In this document: positions 1-6,227 of the stretch, one piece after another
Layout of the letters: each line of letters opens with the position of its first letter
Numbering within the stretch: position 1 is the first letter of the stretch
NCBI GenBank assembly: GCA_945906975.1
Contig: CAMDRY010000090.1
Location: 1-9,454, forward strand
Length of the DNA: 9,454 nt
Origin: Bordetella parapertussis
GTDB lineage: Bacteria > Pseudomonadota > Gammaproteobacteria > Burkholderiales > SG8-39
Direction of reading: 5' to 3'
Translations under genes and position numbers: made by a program
The notes under the pieces: model-generated
Seen by the model: the letters and a program-made list of their open reading frames with translations, nothing else
Databases searched by the model: none
Told to the model about the DNA's origin: nothing

Positions 1-1
1 G

Positions 2-79
2 GAGTTTACAGCGCGCATGACGCGGGAGATCCAGCAATGGACGGACCTCGTCGCACGCACCGCCATCAAGGTCGAATAA
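2..79 (+). CDS. Bug/TctC-family tripartite tricarboxylate transporter substrate-binding protein, C-terminal fragment
   Basis: Only the last 25 codons of a plus-strand gene are inside the window; it ends with TAA at 77-79. The visible peptide ends WTDLVARTAIKVE. Ending in a Phe-x(n)-Glu-x(n)-Trp helix followed by a short Ile-Lys-x-Glu tail is typical of the C-terminus of Bug/TctC periplasmic solute-binding proteins. The complete family member at 7540-8517 ends the same way (FSAYIRTEVVKWSNVVKASG...). Such proteins bind small carboxylates or amides in the periplasm, usually for a TctAB-type transporter or as orphan receptors. The family call rests on this short tail only. The gene converges on the minus-strand gene at 204-683. 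Confidence 0.6.
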   Translation, partial: EFTARMTREIQQWTDLVARTAIKVE

Positions 80-114
80 CGCGCGAAGTTGCGCCTGTTT
101 CGTTTCGCACATAG

Positions 115-147
115 GCTGGAAAGCCGCTCTGCAAGCGGGTTTCCAGC
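115..147. terminator. Hairpin between convergent genes, possible bidirectional terminator
   Basis: GCTGGAAA (115-122) pairs perfectly with TTTCCAGC (140-147). After one G-G mismatch, CCGC (124-127) pairs with GCGG (135-138), leaving a 7-nt loop. The position, 36 bases after one stop codon and 57 bases beyond the opposing one, is where a shared terminator would sit. Neither side has a T-run, so an intrinsic terminator is not certain. It could instead be a 3'-end stabilising stem. Confidence 0.45.
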
Positions 148-203
148 TCACGCCCTGGTCGCCCCGAATTTCCTGCGGTCTGACTACATCGCGCTCGCGG
201 CCA

Positions 204-683
204 TCAAGGTTTGGTCGGGTACGCGCCCGGCACCTGGCGCTTGGCGATGGCGATGGCGACGGCAAGGTCGTTCCAGACCTTCTGATCGACAATGCGCCCG
301 TCACGGATCAGAAAGCGGTCGATGTAGCGTATGCCGGCGAAGGGCGTGCCGTCGGCCCACTCGCCGCGCAGGCCGCCGTAGTTGTAGACCACCGTGCCGT
401 TCTCAGCCTCGAATTCGTCGATGTGCTCGAATTCCTTTTTCACCCAGCGGTACATGGCCGAGGAACGCTTGGGCAAATCGGTGCAGTCGGTAAACACCGC
501 GCCGCCCGGAAACAGCATGGCGCAGCCGGGGGCGAGAAAAGCGTTGGCCTCGGCATAGCGGCGCGCGGCAAACAGCGACAGAAAATCCCACGCCAGCTTG
601 CCGCCGGCACCCAGCGATTCACGCGTCATGGCGTGCACCACCGCCTGGTCGCTTGGTTGCATCGATTCTTCCTTGGCATTCAT
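204..683 (-). CDS. SnoaL/NTF2-like fold protein (ketosteroid isomerase-like superfamily)
   Basis: The gene encodes 159 residues from ATG at 683, or 152 from a second ATG at 662. Both starts have purine-rich sites upstream: GGAG eight bases before the first, AGGAAG five bases before the second. The protein fits the small alpha+beta NTF2-like cone. It has an N-terminal helix pair (about 29-50, with LAWDFLSLFAARRYAEA), a loop with CAMLFPGG (54-61), and a C-terminal sheet with Gly-Ile-Arg-Tyr-Ile-Asp-Arg-Phe then Arg-Asp-Gly-Arg-Ile-Val (117-132), which is the usual FRxxDGKI-type signature. No signal peptide is seen. Members include cyclases, isomerases, dehydratases and non-enzymatic binders, so no substrate can be named. 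It lies beyond the terminator at 1046-1075 and so is probably a separate unit. Its fold matches that of the operon gene at 7133-7543, but the two sequences look clearly different. Confidence 0.75.
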   Translation of the reverse strand: MNAKEESMQPSDQAVVHAMTRESLGAGGKLAWDFLSLFAARRYAEANAFLAPGCAMLFPGGAVFTDCTDLPKRSSAMYRWVKKEFEHIDEFEAENGTVVYNYGGLRGEWADGTPFAGIRYIDRFLIRDGRIVDQKVWNDLAVAIAIAKRQVPGAYPTKP

Positions 684-1045
684 GCGCGCATCTCCATTCG
701 TTTATGGGCGAGGGTAGGAGCAGAGACGATAGCGCGGCAGCCGGTCCGGGCGCAACCGTGTTTGCGGGCGTGGTTTTGGTGTGATGTGCCTGCGCTGGCG
801 GTTGGTGCGACTCAGGAAGGGCGTCGTTTTGATTGTGGCGGCATTGCAACTTTTACAATTGGCCGGGGATGGGTCCAAATTGCGTTCGTAGTAGTGCTTG
901 GGCACGCTAAACGAGCGGCAAACAACTTCTATCGGCCGGGCACGTGAAATTAGGGGGATTGATTTTCCTATCTCTCTTCTCCGACCGTCCGGTGCAGCAG
1001 GCACTCGACCTGTGGCGCGAAGTGATCTGAGCTTAATCGCTGCAT
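684..1045. other. Gene-poor intergenic stretch
   Basis: About 360 bases lie between the start of the minus-strand gene at 683 and the terminator at 1046. I find no convincing gene here. The contents I can name are a possible minus-strand promoter (850-878) with an overlapping dyad (843-859), and a short plus-strand frame ending in TGA at 1028-1030. That frame (from GTG 944) would give 28 residues ending ALDLWREVI. It lacks a Shine-Dalgarno sequence, so it is either chance or the remnant of a gene end. The long frames crossing the stretch do not respect gene boundaries and look like high-GC shadows. Confidence 0.5.
850..878 (-). promoter_or_regulatory. Candidate promoter for the SnoaL-like gene at 204-683
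   Basis: Read on the minus strand, TTGGAC (878-873) and TAAAAG (855-850) are 17 bases apart. This is a fair sigma-70 arrangement in a stretch that is AT-rich for this window. It would leave a leader of roughly 160 bases. The dyad ATTG-N9-CAAT (843-859) covers the -10 box and could be an operator. Both boxes are imperfect, so the call is tentative. Confidence 0.3.
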
Positions 1046-1075
1046 AAAAAAAGGCCGGCTATATGCCGGCCTTTT
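1046..1075. terminator. Intrinsic terminator closing the seven-gene operon (bidirectional)
   Basis: AAAAGGCCGGC (1049-1059) pairs perfectly with GCCGGCCTTTT (1065-1075) around a 5-nt loop, giving an 11-bp stem. On the minus strand the stem is followed by seven Us (complement of A1046-1052), 25 bases after the stop codon of the MmgE/PrpD gene at 1101. On the plus strand it carries a T-rich tail (TTTTCTT), so it could work both ways. It separates the operon from the SnoaL-like gene downstream. Confidence 0.9.
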
Positions 1076-1100
1076 CTTGCCTGCGGTTCCAGGCAAAACT

Positions 1101-2423
1101 TCAGAGTTGTGCGTAGAGCTCGTATAACGCCGCCGAGGCTGAGTCGCCAAGATCGCGCGTCAGCACATCGAACTTCGCGCGCAGGCTGTCCGCATCCATT
1201 GGCTCCGCGGGCATGCCTTTGAAATTCGGGCTGTCGCGCAGCAGGCGTTTGCCGCCGCGCAAGCGGACCTGCACACGCGTATGCCAGCCGGACTGCGCTT
1301 TGAAATCCGTTGGCAGCAGCACAAGGCGCAGGCTCGCGCAGGCGGCGCGAATGCCCGGATCGGCAAGTGCCGATAGGTCGAAGGAACGCGGATCGGCCGG
1401 ATCGCGGTAAAGCGCGAGTGCCACGCAAAAAGGCACGCTGTACTGCGCCTGCATGACATCCTGCGGAGCGCGGATGTCATGGTGGCTGAGCAGCTTGGGG
1501 GCGCCCTCAACCTGGATCTCCTCCACATCCTGGGGCGCGAACGCATGCTCGGCCATCAAGGCGCGCAAGGCGCGAACCGGCGTGTGCGCCGTAACGTGGC
1601 ATGGATAGGACTTGATGCAGATATTGCGCGTTTCCCACTCTGTTCCCAGAACCGCCGTGAGGCGTGCGGCGTCGCCGTCGCGACAATACGTCTCAAGAAA
1701 GCCGAAGCGCCCCTCCAGTACGGTCTCGGGCCCGTTCACGCCCTCGGCGGCGAGCCGCGCCGCAAGCACGCCCGATTCGGCGGCGCGGCCCAGATGCAGT
1801 TTTTTGACCTGAGCACCGCCCTTGGCCTTGGTGAAGGCAAGTAGCCCAGACGAGAGCGAACCGGCCAGTCCCAGCGCATCGGTGAGCTGGGCGGCATCCA
1901 GGCGCAGCAGGCGCCCCGCAGCAACCGCAGCACCATAGGGCCCGGTCAGACCCGGTGCGTGAAAGCCCAGTCCCTCACTGCTGTGGTGCGAAGCCGCGCC
2001 GATGCGGAACATGACTTCGCAGCCGGCCACGAACGCCGCCAGCAACTCCCGGCCGCTCGCGCCGGTTTCCTGCGCGATGGCAAGCGCCGGAGGGAGCAAC
2101 ACCGCGCCCGGATGCACGCCTGCGCCCGGATACCGCAGGCTGTCCTGCTCGAAGGCATGCGCCAAAGCGCCGTTTACGAGCGCTGCGAACGGGGCATGCA
2201 CGCGCGCTTCAGGCATACCGAACAGCGTGCATGGGCCACCCGCACCGTAGCGCTGAGCATAACGCGCGATACCCTTGCTCCATTCGAAACGGGCGCCATA
2301 GGTCGCCACGCCCACGGTATCGATGATGCAGGTACGTGCGCAGTCGAGTACATCCGCCGGGATGTCTTCGTAGGAAAGTCCGGCCGCGTAGGCGGCCAGC
2401 GTCTGCGCTGCGGTTGCGGCCAT
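1101..2423 (-). CDS. MmgE/PrpD family protein (second copy, operon-distal)
   Basis: The gene encodes 440 residues from ATG 2423, close to the usual MmgE/PrpD length of about 450. The family includes 2-methylcitrate dehydratase, cis-aconitate decarboxylase and iminodisuccinate epimerase, all acting on small di- or tricarboxylates. Visible hallmarks are the N-terminal helical part with CIIDTVGVATYG (32-43), ALVNGALAHAFEQD (81-94), VHPGAVLLPPALAIA (103-117), the helix GRELLAAFVAGCE (124-136), a His in GFHAP (155), KKLHLGRAAESG (207-218), and IKSYPCH (270-276). Where the sister protein has ELDD-x-H, this one reads EQDS-LRY with two extra residues before the conserved His104, so substrate and possibly chemistry differ. 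ATG 2423 lies two bases after the TAG of the upstream CapA-like gene, which implies translational coupling. A longer in-frame reading to 2828 would overlap that gene fully and is rejected. The operon terminator follows. Confidence 0.88.
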   Translation of the reverse strand: MAATAAQTLAAYAAGLSYEDIPADVLDCARTCIIDTVGVATYGARFEWSKGIARYAQRYGAGGPCTLFGMPEARVHAPFAALVNGALAHAFEQDSLRYPGAGVHPGAVLLPPALAIAQETGASGRELLAAFVAGCEVMFRIGAASHHSSEGLGFHAPGLTGPYGAAVAAGRLLRLDAAQLTDALGLAGSLSSGLLAFTKAKGGAQVKKLHLGRAAESGVLAARLAAEGVNGPETVLEGRFGFLETYCRDGDAARLTAVLGTEWETRNICIKSYPCHVTAHTPVRALRALMAEHAFAPQDVEEIQVEGAPKLLSHHDIRAPQDVMQAQYSVPFCVALALYRDPADPRSFDLSALADPGIRAACASLRLVLLPTDFKAQSGWHTRVQVRLRGGKRLLRDSPNFKGMPAEPMDADSLRAKFDVLTRDLGDSASAALYELYAQL

Positions 2424-2425
2424 GT

Positions 2426-3475
2426 CTAGACCCCGGCGGCCTCGACGACCACTTCGTCGCCTTCGGCCCGCAGTGCCGCGCCCAGCGACTCGCTGCGGCG
2501 CGCCAACGATTCCAGCCCTTCGTTCTCGCTCGCCAAGGGGCACAGTACTGTTTCGTTTTCGGCGTTGTGGCGCACGAACTGGAAGGCCACGCGCGATACC
2601 GATTTTCCCTGTACCTGCAGGCGCACCATCATGCCCAACCAGTCGCCATGCTTGCGGCCGCCATGGCCGGTATGGAAGGAGAAGCTCCCCAGTCCGTAGA
2701 AGATCGGCTTGCCACGGTAGAGCTCCACCGGCAGCGAATAATGCGGCCCGTGGCCCATGACGATGTCGGCACCCGCATCGACCGCAGCATGTCCTATCTC
2801 GCCCATATACTCCAGCACCTCCTCCCACAGACCCCAGTGGCAGGAAGCGACGAGCACATCGACCTCCTTGCGCAACGCAGCGATATCGTCCACAAAAGCC
2901 TGCAGATATTTCGGTTCAGCCCAGGTCTTGATCACCGGCGGCAGCCCGGGCCGGTTCATCGGTGGAATCTCCGGACGCACCTTGTGCATAGGCAGCTGGT
3001 ATGCCGTGTTGCCTCGTATCACCGCCACGCCGGCAGCGTTGGGCCGCGCTTCGTGCTGCGTGGCCCAGTACACCGAGGTGCGCTGCAAAAAACCGAAACG
3101 CACGCCCTTGCGTTCGATGAGCATGGGCGCGCGCGCCGCACCGATGTTGGCACCGGCACCGGTGTGGGCGATACCGTAGGCGTCGAGCTGGGCCACCGAG
3201 TTGGTGATCGCCTCCTCGCCGAAATTCACGTTATTGGCTATGCCCACGCCGTGGATGCCGGCGCGACGCAAGGCCTCCCCACCTATTTGCGGTGCAATGA
3301 AAAAGCCCTCGTTGTCGGTCGAATGACTATGCGGTTCATACAGACAGCATTCGAGGTTGCTGAAAACGAGGTCGGTGCTGCGGAATTCCTCCCGCACCCG
3401 GCGAAACGGCTGGTCGGGGTCAGCGACGTTCATCAGGTTCACATCGCCGGTAAGGATGAGACTGGTGCTGGTCAT
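2426..3475 (-). CDS. CapA-like protein (poly-gamma-glutamate synthesis CapA family, metallophosphatase-like fold)
   Basis: The gene encodes 349 residues from ATG 3475. AAGGGAG lies six bases upstream, and this Shine-Dalgarno sequence overlaps the TAA stop of the preceding gene (TAAGGGAG). Family motifs in order are LTGDVNL (8-14), FSNLECCLY (38-46), GIANNVNFGEEA (78-89), HTGAGAN (104-110), SCHWGLWEE (211-219), AGADIVMGHGPH (234-245), and the terminal IFYGLGSFSFHTG (258-270). Classical CapA/PgsA proteins are exported or membrane-anchored; this one starts directly with the first core strand and has no signal peptide or membrane segment, so it is probably cytoplasmic. The usual A-N-N-H-x-x-D-x-G motif reads ANNVNFG here, so the conserved His and Asp are missing, and GHHPH reads GHGPH. 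Its place between two MmgE/PrpD genes suggests a small-molecule hydrolase or ligase role rather than capsule synthesis; that is inference. Confidence 0.85.
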   Translation of the reverse strand: MTSTSLILTGDVNLMNVADPDQPFRRVREEFRSTDLVFSNLECCLYEPHSHSTDNEGFFIAPQIGGEALRRAGIHGVGIANNVNFGEEAITNSVAQLDAYGIAHTGAGANIGAARAPMLIERKGVRFGFLQRTSVYWATQHEARPNAAGVAVIRGNTAYQLPMHKVRPEIPPMNRPGLPPVIKTWAEPKYLQAFVDDIAALRKEVDVLVASCHWGLWEEVLEYMGEIGHAAVDAGADIVMGHGPHYSLPVELYRGKPIFYGLGSFSFHTGHGGRKHGDWLGMMVRLQVQGKSVSRVAFQFVRHNAENETVLCPLASENEGLESLARRSESLGAALRAEGDEVVVEAAGV

Positions 3476-3486
3476 GGCGTTCTCCC

Positions 3487-4881
3487 TTAGGGCGTCATCA
3501 GCTCGGCAATCTTGCCGGCATCGGCAAGTTTTTCGAGACCGAGCATGGCATCGCGTAGCGCCTCGACGCGGGCTTTGGGGAGAGCACGTGCCGCGAGTTT
3601 CTCGAATTTCGCGACGACGTCGTCCGCGCTCGCGAAGTTGCGCTCGCTGCCGCGCGGATATTCCTTTGCGCACTCCAGGCGTTCGCCGTCGCGCAAGAAA
3701 ACCTCGACACGCACCATATGCCGGAATTTTGCGCCCCTGGCGGTGATAGCGTCGTCGTGCCTGACTTCCACCCTCTCCGCCAGAGCCATGCGCGCGGGAT
3801 CAGCGACGATGGCTTCGGAAAACTGGTCGACGAAGCAATCGCCTTCGAGCAACAGCGTGGCGACGCAAAAAGGCAGATTGAGTTGTGCCGAGGTCAGGCC
3901 CAGCGGACGGTATTTCCAACCGACGTGGTCCATAGTCACCTGCGAGCCGTGCACGACGATTTTCTCGATATCGGTCGCGCCGAAGGGGTGTTTCGCCTGC
4001 ATTTCGCGGATAGCGTCGAGCGTGGTGTGATTGCTGCCGACGCAGGAGTAGAACTTGAGCGCAACGCCCATGGTCTGCCAACTCTCACCCAGGCCCGCGG
4101 TGAGTTCCGCCAGATTGAAGCGGTCGGTGGAGCGCGAGAAGGTGGTGCAAAAACCGCCGTACTCGGACTCGAGCACGTTCTCTATGCCGGTAAATCCCTG
4201 CTCTGCAAACAGCGCGCCATACAGTCCGCTTTGCGCGGAACGTCCTGCGTGCATGCGCTTGACCATTGCGCCATATTGCGCCGCCATCAGGCCCGCAGCC
4301 TGGGTGCCGCCTATGCCAAGGGCGTGAACGGTCTTTTGCTCGTCCAGGCCCAAGCCGCGCGCCGCACCTGCGGCGGCGGAGAACACGCCGAGGGTCGCGC
4401 CCGAGTGCCAACCCTGGCCGATGTGCTCGGGCCCCATGCACAGTCCCACGCGCGGACCGATTTCATAGCCAGCCACCGCAGCAGCGAGAAATTCCTCCCC
4501 TGACATGCCGCGGCGAGTCTCGGCGATCGCGATCAACCCGGGTAGCACCACTGCCCCCACGTGCAGCACGCCGGCGCGGTGCACGTCGTCCAGTTCGAAA
4601 CCCTGCACCTGGGTGCCATTGACGAGTGCGGCATGCGGTGCTGACAGCTTTTGCTTCGTTCCCCAGACCGCGCAGTCGCCGGCCCGGTCCAGACCGCCCA
4701 GCGTATCGCGCAGGATGCGGCTCCATTCCAGGTGCGCGCCATATAACGCGCAGCCCAGCGAATCGAGCATCAAAAGCTTGATGCGCTCGCGCACTTCGGG
4801 CGGGACCGCGACGTACTTCAGTCCGGATACGAAGCGGGCGATGCCGCGCGTGTGGGGATTGTCCTGCGATGCTTCGCTCAT
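3487..4881 (-). CDS. MmgE/PrpD family protein (first copy)
   Basis: The gene encodes 464 residues from ATG 4881, preceded by the purine-rich stretch AAAAGGAAGAGAGTAGAGC. Family hallmarks are complete: LMLDSLGCALYGAHLEW (37-53), ALVNGTQVQGFELDD (85-99) with H101, VLHVGAVVLPGLIAIAE (105-121), YEIGPRVG (139-146), GQGWHSGATLG (155-165) with H159, VKRMHAGRSAQSG (207-219) with K208, and KFYSCVGSNH (276-285). By motif, D98/D99, H107, H159, K208 and K276 match active-site positions of cis-aconitate decarboxylase and MmgE/PrpD lyases (from memory, not aligned). This copy therefore looks catalytically competent as a dehydratase, decarboxylase or epimerase of a polycarboxylate. The gap to the amidase gene upstream is 53 bases, the widest in the operon; the gap to the CapA-like gene downstream is 11. 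It shares only scattered motifs with the second copy, so this is not a recent duplication. Confidence 0.92.
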   Translation of the reverse strand: MSEASQDNPHTRGIARFVSGLKYVAVPPEVRERIKLLMLDSLGCALYGAHLEWSRILRDTLGGLDRAGDCAVWGTKQKLSAPHAALVNGTQVQGFELDDVHRAGVLHVGAVVLPGLIAIAETRRGMSGEEFLAAAVAGYEIGPRVGLCMGPEHIGQGWHSGATLGVFSAAAGAARGLGLDEQKTVHALGIGGTQAAGLMAAQYGAMVKRMHAGRSAQSGLYGALFAEQGFTGIENVLESEYGGFCTTFSRSTDRFNLAELTAGLGESWQTMGVALKFYSCVGSNHTTLDAIREMQAKHPFGATDIEKIVVHGSQVTMDHVGWKYRPLGLTSAQLNLPFCVATLLLEGDCFVDQFSEAIVADPARMALAERVEVRHDDAITARGAKFRHMVRVEVFLRDGERLECAKEYPRGSERNFASADDVVAKFEKLAARALPKARVEALRDAMLGLEKLADAGKIAELMTP

Positions 4882-4934
4882 GCTCTACTCTCTTCCTTTT
4901 TTATACCGTTTGTTATTTCGCAATACCTGCCACT

Positions 4935-6212
4935 TCAACCGCCGAGAATACCCTCCATCCATTCCGCTGCGGCCAGTGCACGCGCATCGCCACCGCGCCT
5001 GGCGATGATCTGTATTCCCACGGGCAGGCCGTTCGGTCCTGTTCCGGCCGGGACGGTGATGCATGGAACGTGCATCAGCGTCCAGCTTCGATTGAATGCG
5101 GCGCTGCCTGTGGCGGCATGCCCCTTGGGCGCCTCGCCCGTGGTCGCCGCGCCCAGCAGGATGTCATGGTCCCTGAACACATCGTCCAGTGAACGCCGGC
5201 AATCCTCGGCCACCGCCTGCTTCGCATCGTACAGGACGGGGTCCACCGCCTGTCCTTGTTCAAGGCGCCCGCGCAACGCGTCGCTCAGCGCGGCGCGGTG
5301 CGATTGCATTTCGAAGGCAAGCGCGCGCGCCATTTCGTAGTATTCGATGTCGTGGTGCGCGCGATCGGCCTGCGCAAATAGGGCCGGCATCACCGCCTCG
5401 GTGATGCGCGCCCCCGCGACTGAAAATATCCGCACGGCGGCCTCCAGCAAGACAACGGTTTCCGGCTCGGCTTGTCCCCATTCGTGAGTACGCCATATCC
5501 CTACGCGCTCGACACGCCCAGCCGGGAATTCACGCAATGCAGGGCGGCCGGCCGCGGCCGACGCCAGCAGCGCGGCGTCGCGCACCGTCCGTGCCATCAC
5601 ACCCACCGTGTCCAGCGATTCGGACAGCGGCTTTACGCCATGACGGTTGATCATGCCGAAGCTCGGTTTGTATCCGACAATGCCGCAATAGCTTGCCGGA
5701 CGAATCAGCGAACCCCCGGTCTGCGTCCCCAGCGCAGCGGGCACCATGAAATCCGCCACGCTCGCCGCCGAACCGCTGGAGGAACCGCCGGGCGTGTGCG
5801 CCGGATTGAGCGGGTTCACGGTCCGACCAGGATGGCTGCTGGCAAACTCGGTCGTCACTGTCTTGCCACAAATGAGCCCCCCGGCGGCACGAATCAGCGC
5901 CACGCAAGCCGCGTCCCAAGCCGGTCTATGCCCCGCGTAGACAGGCGAGCCGTATTGGGTTGGCATATCGGCCGTGGCGATGATGTCCTTTACCGCGACA
6001 GGAAGTCCGTGCAGGGGCCCGCGGATAGGACCGGCGTCTAGCACCCTTGCAGCGTGCAGCAGTTGCTCCGGATCAAGATGGGCCCAGGCGCCGATGGCGG
6101 GCTCGCGCACCGCAATGCGCTCAAGGTGCGCGCGAGCGACCTCTTCGGCGTCGACCGAGCGGGACTGCAGCCGCGCGGCAAGTTCGCACGCGGACAGCCG
6201 ATTGAGTTCCAT
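4935..6212 (-). CDS. Amidase-signature family hydrolase, malonamidase-like
   Basis: The gene encodes 425 residues from ATG 6212; an in-frame TTG directly before it (6215) is a less likely start. The amidase signature is clear: GLPVAVKD (69-76) with catalytic Lys75, TPGGSSSGSAA (140-150) with cis-Ser144, and GTQTGGSLIRPA (162-173) with nucleophile Ser168, followed by CGIVGYKPS. Lys75, Ser144, Ser168 and Arg171 are all offset by exactly 13 from the residues I recall for malonamidase E2 (62, 131, 155, 158). That favours an amide substrate carrying a nearby carboxylate, i.e. a dicarboxylate half-amide. At 425 residues it is a short, free-standing amidase without GatA-type extensions, and there is no signal peptide, so it acts in the cytoplasm. 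It follows the PuuE-like gene by 15 bases with only a weak ribosome site. This pairing suits two successive C-N hydrolysis steps, but the specific substrate is not readable from sequence. Confidence 0.92.
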   Translation of the reverse strand: MELNRLSACELAARLQSRSVDAEEVARAHLERIAVREPAIGAWAHLDPEQLLHAARVLDAGPIRGPLHGLPVAVKDIIATADMPTQYGSPVYAGHRPAWDAACVALIRAAGGLICGKTVTTEFASSHPGRTVNPLNPAHTPGGSSSGSAASVADFMVPAALGTQTGGSLIRPASYCGIVGYKPSFGMINRHGVKPLSESLDTVGVMARTVRDAALLASAAAGRPALREFPAGRVERVGIWRTHEWGQAEPETVVLLEAAVRIFSVAGARITEAVMPALFAQADRAHHDIEYYEMARALAFEMQSHRAALSDALRGRLEQGQAVDPVLYDAKQAVAEDCRRSLDDVFRDHDILLGAATTGEAPKGHAATGSAAFNRSWTLMHVPCITVPAGTGPNGLPVGIQIIARRGGDARALAAAEWMEGILGG

Positions 6213-6227
6213 CAAAAGGGGCGTCGC

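Noticed and set aside
944..1030. Short plus-strand frame (GTG start, 28 codons) ending just before the terminator
   Set aside because: The end ALDLWREVI looks protein-like and the terminator follows 18 bases later, but there is no ribosome site, the frame is only 39 codons between stops, and the terminator is explained by the operon on the other strand.
2424..2828. N-terminal extension of 135 residues on the second MmgE/PrpD gene
   Set aside because: It overlaps the end of the CapA-like gene entirely, is low-complexity Arg/Gly-rich, and family homology begins right at the ATG at 2423.
2336..3490. Plus-strand open frame of 384 codons antisense to the CapA-like gene
   Set aside because: It has no family resemblance, spans the junction of two well-supported minus-strand genes and is rich in Arg, His and Gly as expected for a high-GC shadow.
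3476..3673. N-terminal extension of 66 residues on the CapA-like gene
   Set aside because: It lies inside the MmgE/PrpD gene and is Arg-rich shadow sequence; ATG 3475 has a strong ribosome site and starts at the first core motif.
4900..4905. TATAAA in the 53-base gap before the first MmgE/PrpD gene as an internal promoter
   Set aside because: No -35 box is found at 16-18 bases spacing; the stretch serves better as an A-rich ribosome-binding leader.
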